From: Lachnospiraceae bacterium
Lineage (GTDB): Bacteria > Bacillota > Clostridia > Lachnospirales > Lachnospiraceae
DNA: 59,224 nucleotides
Assembly: GCA_017536965.1 (NCBI GenBank)
Contig: JAFWCK010000020.1
Coordinates: 1 to 59,224, forward strand
Direction: 5' to 3'
Shown here in pieces: positions 54,828-59,224 of this stretch. The notes beneath the pieces were generated by a model. The model had not been told where the DNA came from, did not search any database, and saw only the letters and a program-made list of their open reading frames with translations. The position numbers were made by a program, and so were the translations under genes. Each line of letters begins with the position of its first letter. The stretch's first letter is position 1.

Positions 54828-56321
54828 TTATGCTTCCAGTTTTTGAATACCTAACCGGATCCTTCTCAGGGACTCTTCTTTTCCTAAGATCTCCATGATC
54901 TCAAACGCACCGCCCGGTGTACTTTGCTTGCCGGACACGGCAGTCCGAAGCGGCCAGAGGACTACGCCATTTTTGACACCTTTTTCCTCAATGTATTTCA
55001 TGATCCGGTCATGCAGTCCTACGGCGGAATAATCCGTCTGCTCTTCCAGGATCGGAAGTGTCTCTTTTAAAACTTCCAGTGCGATCTCGGAATTGGTCTT
55101 CATCTTTTTATGCGTATACATTTCCACATCATAATCCGGCATCTTGTTCAGAAAGTCTATCTTCTCTGCAATATCCGGGAAAACCTCGATACGAGTGCGG
55201 ACCAGCTCCAGGATCTTGTCGATCGCAGTCTCGGAAAGTGTCACGCCATCAGCAGTCACAACATGGTCATCTCCGGCCTGTGCAAAAGCAGCTTTTACAT
55301 ACGATTCAGCCGCTTTTTTGAATGCAGCTTCGTCCATTGCTTTGATATATTCGCCATTCATCCAGCGGAGTTTAACCATATCAAAGACAGCAGGGCTCTT
55401 ATTTACCCGTTTGTAATCAAAACGTTCGATCAATTCCTTTAAAGAAAAGATCTCGTCTGTTCCTTCCGGGCTCCATCCAAGAAGTGCGATGAAGTTCACG
55501 ATTGCTTCCGGAAGAAAACCCTGTTCCACCAGATCTTCAAATGAAGAGTGTCCGCTTCGTTTGGACAGCTTGTGATGCTCTTCATCGGTGATCAGCGGAA
55601 GATGCACGAATACCGGCGGCTCCCATCCAAATGCTTCGTACAGACGAATGTATTTCGGTGTGGAAGACAAATACTCGTTTCCTCTGACTACATGTGTGAT
55701 CCCCATCAGGTGGTCATCCACAACATTGGCGAAATTGTAGGTCGGATAACCGTCTGATTTGATCAGGATCATGTCATCCAGCTCTGCATTTTCCACTGTG
55801 ATCTCTCCGTAAATATCATCGTAAAAAGAGGTCGTTCCTTCATTCGGGATATTCTGACGGATCACAAACGGCGTTCCATTGGCCAGTTTTTCTTCTACTT
55901 CTTCTTTGGAAAGATGAAGGCAGTGCTTATCATACGCGACGATCTCCTTTCCGGCAATCGTCTGCTTTAAGGATTCCAGTCGTTCTTTCGTACAGAAGCA
56001 GTAGTATGCTTCGCCTGTTTCCACCAACTTTTTGGCATATTCCATATAAATACCGGCTGTTACACGTTCAGACTGAACATATGGCCCGCAGTCACCCGGT
56101 TTATCCGGGCCTTCATCATAGTCCAGTCCGGTTTCTTCCATGGTGCGGTAAATGATCTCCAACGCTCCTTCAAAGAAGCGTTCCTGATCGGTATCTTCAA
56201 TACGGAGAATAAATTCTCCTCCCTCATGTCTTGCGATCAGATACTCGTAAAGTGCCGTTCTTAAATTTCCAACATGCATCCTGCCGGTCGGACTAGGAGC
56301 ATATCTTGTTCGGATCTTCAT
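54828..56321 (-). CDS. gltX: Glutamyl-tRNA synthetase
   Basis: This class I synthetase charges tRNAGlu. The 497-residue chain has the HIGH-type motif [19 protein letters not shown] and the KMSKS-type HKLSKRSGH. Whether it also charges tRNAGln cannot be told. The ATG at 56321 is preceded by GAGGTGATT; a GTG six bases upstream opens the frame but has no better site. It follows asd by 22 bases. Convergent transcription with the helicase gene leaves no room for a conventional terminator between them. Confidence 0.96.
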   Translation of the reverse strand: MKIRTRYAPSPTGRMHVGNLRTALYEYLIARHEGGEFILRIEDTDQERFFEGALEIIYRTMEETGLDYDEGPDKPGDCGPYVQSERVTAGIYMEYAKKLVETGEAYYCFCTKERLESLKQTIAGKEIVAYDKHCLHLSKEEVEEKLANGTPFVIRQNIPNEGTTSFYDDIYGEITVENAELDDMILIKSDGYPTYNFANVVDDHLMGITHVVRGNEYLSSTPKYIRLYEAFGWEPPVFVHLPLITDEEHHKLSKRSGHSSFEDLVEQGFLPEAIVNFIALLGWSPEGTDEIFSLKELIERFDYKRVNKSPAVFDMVKLRWMNGEYIKAMDEAAFKKAAESYVKAAFAQAGDDHVVTADGVTLSETAIDKILELVRTRIEVFPDIAEKIDFLNKMPDYDVEMYTHKKMKTNSEIALEVLKETLPILEEQTDYSAVGLHDRIMKYIEEKGVKNGVVLWPLRTAVSGKQSTPGGAFEIMEILGKEESLRRIRLGIQKLEA

Positions 56322-56343
56322 AATCACCTCAATCAGTCAGCTG

Positions 56344-57435
56344 TTATTTTGCAGTAATATATCCTTTTGCGGTCAGCAGTTCTGCCAGAAGGATCGCTCC
56401 GCCTGCAGCGCCGCGAACTGTATTATGGGAAAGTCCCACAAACTTGTAATCAAATAATGTATCTTCTCTGAGTCTTCCCAGACTGACACCCATTCCGTTC
56501 TCATAATCACGGTCCAGTTTTGGCTGCGGCCGGTTATCTTCCTCAAAATACTGGATGAACTGCTTTGGTGCACTCGGAAGGTCAAGATCCTGAGGCTCAC
56601 CTTTAAATGCTTTCCATCTTTCCAGGATTTCTTCTTTTGTCGGTTTCTTTTCAAAGTTGACAAAAACAGCAGCAGTGTGGCCATCCTGTACAGCTACACG
56701 CAGGCACTGTGCTGAGATCAAAGGACTCTTTGCCGGAACGATCTCGCCTTTTTCATCGTCAACCTTTCCCCAGACACGCAGCGGTTCCAGTTCACTCTTT
56801 TCTTCTTCTCCACCGATGTATGGAATGACGTTTTCTACCATTTCCGGCCAGTCTGCAAATGTCTTGCCTGCACCGGAGATAGCCTGATAAGTACAAACAG
56901 CCACTTCCTTTGGTCCAAACTCTTTCAGTGCCTCAAGAGCCGGGGTATAACTCTGGATCGAGCAGTTTGGTTTTACTGCAACAAATCCTCTCTGGGTACC
57001 CAGACGTTTTTTCTGATATTTAATGACTTCCAGATGGTCTGCATTGATTTCCGGAACGACCATCGGTACATCCGGTGTCCATCTGTGCGCGGAATTGTTG
57101 GATACGACCGGTGTTTCTGTCTTTGCATAAGCGTCCTCAAATGCGCGGATCTCTTCTTTTGTCATATCAACGGCGCTGAAGCAGAAATCGACTTCTTTCG
57201 CATTTTCCTCGATGTCGTTAATATTTTTCACGATCATCGTTTTAAGCCGCTGCGGCATTGGTGTGGCCAGTTTCCACTTGCTTCCTGCTGCCTCTTCATA
57301 TGTCTTGCCGGCACTCCTCTCCGATGCAGCCAGCAGAACAACTTCAAACCAAGGGTGGCCTTCCAAGAGCGTCACAAAGCGCTGCCCTACCATTCCTGTT
57401 GCGCCTAAAACACCTACTCTTAACTTCTTATCCAT
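56344..57435 (-). CDS. asd: Aspartate-semialdehyde dehydrogenase (archaeal/fungal-type)
   Basis: Asd reduces aspartyl phosphate to aspartate semialdehyde for the lysine, diaminopimelate, threonine and methionine pathways. The 363-residue protein has the NADP-binding GATGMVGQRF, the active cysteine in VKPNCSIQSYTPAL, and the general-base histidine expected in LRVAVQDGHTA. Length and motifs are of the longer type common in archaea, fungi and clostridia. GGAAGGAGG precedes the ATG. A consensus-like promoter and a leader of about 120 bases with two hairpins lie upstream. Confidence 0.95.
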   Translation of the reverse strand: MDKKLRVGVLGATGMVGQRFVTLLEGHPWFEVVLLAASERSAGKTYEEAAGSKWKLATPMPQRLKTMIVKNINDIEENAKEVDFCFSAVDMTKEEIRAFEDAYAKTETPVVSNNSAHRWTPDVPMVVPEINADHLEVIKYQKKRLGTQRGFVAVKPNCSIQSYTPALEALKEFGPKEVAVCTYQAISGAGKTFADWPEMVENVIPYIGGEEEKSELEPLRVWGKVDDEKGEIVPAKSPLISAQCLRVAVQDGHTAAVFVNFEKKPTKEEILERWKAFKGEPQDLDLPSAPKQFIQYFEEDNRPQPKLDRDYENGMGVSLGRLREDTLFDYKFVGLSHNTVRGAAGGAILLAELLTAKGYITAK

Positions 57436-57462
57436 TTCAACTCCTCCTTCCTTTCTTTTTTG

Positions 57463-57526
57463 CCCCCGACCGAAGGTCGAGGGAGCCTAGCGGCTTTGAG
57501 CGATCAGGAGAACTCGTATGAGTTCT
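57463..57526 (-). other. Two hairpins in the asd leader
   Basis: In the predicted leader there is AGAACTC-N4-GAGTTCT (57509-57526) and a 9-base-pair stem with a UUC loop (57463-57483) just before the ribosome binding site. Neither has a U-tract on the minus strand. I recognise no known riboswitch. Confidence 0.5.
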
Positions 57527-57563
57527 ATCCTTGTTCTGTTTTTACAGAGTGAAATTAACGTTC

Positions 57564-57592
57564 ATAATAAAACGAAAGGAAACATTTTTCAA
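57564..57592 (-). promoter_or_regulatory. Promoter of asd-gltX
   Basis: TTGAAA (57587-57592), 17 bases, TATTAT (57564-57569), each close to consensus. It starts nine bases after the stop of the topoisomerase gene. Confidence 0.65.
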
Positions 57593-57600
57593 CTATTGTT

Positions 57601-59224
57601 TTACTGTCTCAGCTTTGTTCCGCGTGTATCTCTCTTTGCCAGTTTCAGCTTCATCAGTTCTACTTCTTTGTTGTGATACTGGATGGATGTCTTATCTCCA
57701 AACCCGACAATATACACCTTATCGATCTCATCGTCCTTATTCAGACGGATGCCGCGGACACCAACTGCTCCTTTATGCTTGGAAGGGATCTCGCTCAGCT
57801 TAAAGCGGAGGAATACACCATCCTTCGTCTGCAGAACAGCCATCTTGTTGGTCGTAAAGGCTGCCTCCTCCTGTGGACCTGCTTCTGCTTCTTTTGGCTC
57901 CTCATCCTCATCCAGAAGCACTTCCTCTGAGGTTGTGCCGTCATTAATATCGATAAACTCGAATGTCAGCTGATCATCCGGATCAAAGAACTCATTGAAG
58001 CCGTCATCTGAACCGCCCGTGATAGCAATGCTTTCTTCTTCCTCATAAACCGGGGTTTTGAAAACTTTCTGGCTGGATGCATCAAACAGTTCAATGCTGA
58101 CTACTTCATCTTTGTCATTCAGTTTGGTTGCTGCTGCAGTCTGTCTGCTGATGTCAAATTCGGAAGCATCCACAAATTTCATCATGCCCTTCTTTGTAGT
58201 GAAAAGCATCATATTCATTTTCAGCTGGCTGAGCGGACAGATCTGGATAATATCTTCCGTCGCACTGGTATAGTTGCACAGATTATCGATTGGGATACCC
58301 TTATCTTTTGGCTTCTTCAGCGGCAGCTTCGTGACTTTCAGCTGATGAACCATACCCGTCTGCGTAAAGATACAGATACGGTCGGTATTCATGCAGCGGA
58401 GTACGTATTTATTCTCTGCATCGATCGTCTCCACATTCTTCTCATAAGCAGCCGGGTCGATCGTTTTCGCATAGCCAAAATGATCCATCAGGAAGACAAC
58501 TTCCTGTTCCTTCACCTTTTCTTCTTCAAAGACTGCTTCTTCTGCATTCTCGATAGCTGTCTTCCGCTCAAATCCGTATTCTTTTTTAATTGCCTCCAGG
58601 TCCTTGATAATGACCTTCTTCATGGCGTTTTTATCATTTAAGATCTTCTCGTATTCTGCAATTTCCTTCAGAAGCTTTTCATACTCTTCTTTCAGCTGCA
58701 TGATCTCCAGTCCGATCAATTTAGCAAGCCGAAGGTCTAGGATAGCCTGTGCCTGTTTTTCCGTAAAAGAGAGTTTGGCCGCTGCCTTTTTGGATTCAGC
58801 AGATTTGAACTTGATCTCCTTTACATTTCCGTTGATCAGACAGTCCTTTGCCTGTGCAAGACTTTGAGAACCGCGGATCACTTCAATGATGAGATCAATG
58901 ATATCGCAGGCCTTGATCAAACCTTCCTTGATCTCTTTCTGCTCTTTATCTTTCTCCAGCAGTGTGGTGTATTTGCGGGTATTGATCTCATACTGGAATG
59001 CCGTGCAGTGCTCCAGGATCTGCTTTAATCCGAGGATTTCCGGTTTTCCGTCCACAATGGCCAGCATATTGACGCCAAACGTGTCTTCCAGTTTGGTCTT
59101 TTTATAGAGCATATTCTCGATCTTGACCGGATCTGCTCCTTTTTTTAATTCCAGTACGATCCGGATTCCTTCTTTGGATGATTCGTTAGAAACATCAACA
59201 ATATCCGTTGTCTTTTTACTTTCC
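57601..59224 (-). CDS. parC: Type IIA topoisomerase subunit A, ParC-like; 5' part outside the window
   Basis: The frame is open to the window edge, giving the last 540 residues. The start reads ESSKEGIRIVLELKKGADP, which is the tower region of GyrA/ParC, then the coiled-coil region (LDLRLAKLIGLEIMQLKEEYEKLL) and the C-terminal beta-pinwheel (GVRGIRLNKDDEIDKVYIV). The GyrA box (QRRGGKG in GyrA) is replaced by a segment such as KPKDKGIPID, which favours the decatenase topoisomerase IV (ParC) over gyrase. An acidic insertion of about 60 residues (around SDDGFNEFFDPDDQ to AEAGPQEEAA) interrupts the pinwheel. The catalytic tyrosine lies outside the window. Confidence 0.85.
   Translation of the reverse strand, partial: ESKKTTDIVDVSNESSKEGIRIVLELKKGADPVKIENMLYKKTKLEDTFGVNMLAIVDGKPEILGLKQILEHCTAFQYEINTRKYTTLLEKDKEQKEIKEGLIKACDIIDLIIEVIRGSQSLAQAKDCLINGNVKEIKFKSAESKKAAAKLSFTEKQAQAILDLRLAKLIGLEIMQLKEEYEKLLKEIAEYEKILNDKNAMKKVIIKDLEAIKKEYGFERKTAIENAEEAVFEEEKVKEQEVVFLMDHFGYAKTIDPAAYEKNVETIDAENKYVLRCMNTDRICIFTQTGMVHQLKVTKLPLKKPKDKGIPIDNLCNYTSATEDIIQICPLSQLKMNMMLFTTKKGMMKFVDASEFDISRQTAAATKLNDKDEVVSIELFDASSQKVFKTPVYEEEESIAITGGSDDGFNEFFDPDDQLTFEFIDINDGTTSEEVLLDEDEEPKEAEAGPQEEAAFTTNKMAVLQTKDGVFLRFKLSEIPSKHKGAVGVRGIRLNKDDEIDKVYIVGFGDKTSIQYHNKEVELMKLKLAKRDTRGTKLRQ

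Noticed and set aside
57436-57600. Lysine riboswitch upstream of asd
   Set aside because: The leader is too short for the five-helix lysine aptamer and the conserved junction bases are not seen.
1-59224. CRISPR arrays, tRNA, rRNA, prophage or toxin-antitoxin genes
   Set aside because: Intergenic spaces are short and were read on both strands; none shows spaced direct repeats, cloverleaf-like segments or small paired genes.

Overview
The window looks like chromosomal DNA of an anaerobic Gram-positive bacterium of the Bacillota, class Clostridia, most plausibly a Lachnospiraceae acetogen of the gut (Blautia-like; the genus is inference). The reasons are moderate G+C, strong Shine-Dalgarno sites, the priA-def-fmt-rsmB and era-recO-glyS gene orders, a one-chain glycyl-tRNA synthetase, a CarD regulator, and carbon monoxide dehydrogenase/acetyl-CoA synthase genes of the Wood-Ljungdahl pathway. 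Every gene but one (a helicase at 52967-54823) lies on the minus strand. No tRNA, rRNA, insertion sequence, CRISPR array or prophage was seen, and no gene-free stretch exceeds about 250 bases.

Layout from high to low coordinates, which is the direction of transcription. A 5'-truncated topoisomerase IV A subunit is followed by asd-gltX. The lone plus-strand UvrD-like helicase comes next. A gamma-carbonic-anhydrase-like gene, a UDP-sugar pyrophosphorylase, argS and lepA form an operon ending in a strong terminator. Then come cooS-cooC-acsB, the catalytic core of acetogenesis without the corrinoid protein genes. hemW, an MBOAT acyltransferase and an AlgJ/AlgX-like protein follow. Next are rplS and the housekeeping run rbgA-ftsY-M16 protease-era-recO. 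glyS leads a run with a thioesterase, an SGNH lipoprotein, a DUF554 membrane protein and a THEP1-like protein. carD ends in a terminator.

The accessory part spans 16763-25958. Two tandem MFS transporters are followed by a CocE/NonD-type hydrolase, a soluble FrdA-like flavoprotein, a NuoG/GltD-like iron-sulfur flavoprotein and a NuoF-like subunit that has lost its NADH/FMN domain. I read this as a system that imports an ester- or amide-type compound, cleaves it, and reduces or oxidises the product, with electrons passing between NAD(P)H and the flavoprotein through the iron-sulfur pair. The substrate is unknown. A CLC^F-like anion transporter gene follows.

The low-coordinate end holds rpsO-pnp, an ABC export pair, and ftsK-murE-priA-def-fmt-rsmB, with rsmB cut by the window edge.

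Three themes in the DNA deserve attention: sigma-A promoters nested inside terminator hairpins (12557-12592 and 23470-23508); genes whose promoter places the transcription start at or next to the start codon (ftsK, the helicase, rbgA); and repeated and palindromic elements upstream of cooS. All functional calls are from reading translated sequence by eye; no database search was run.
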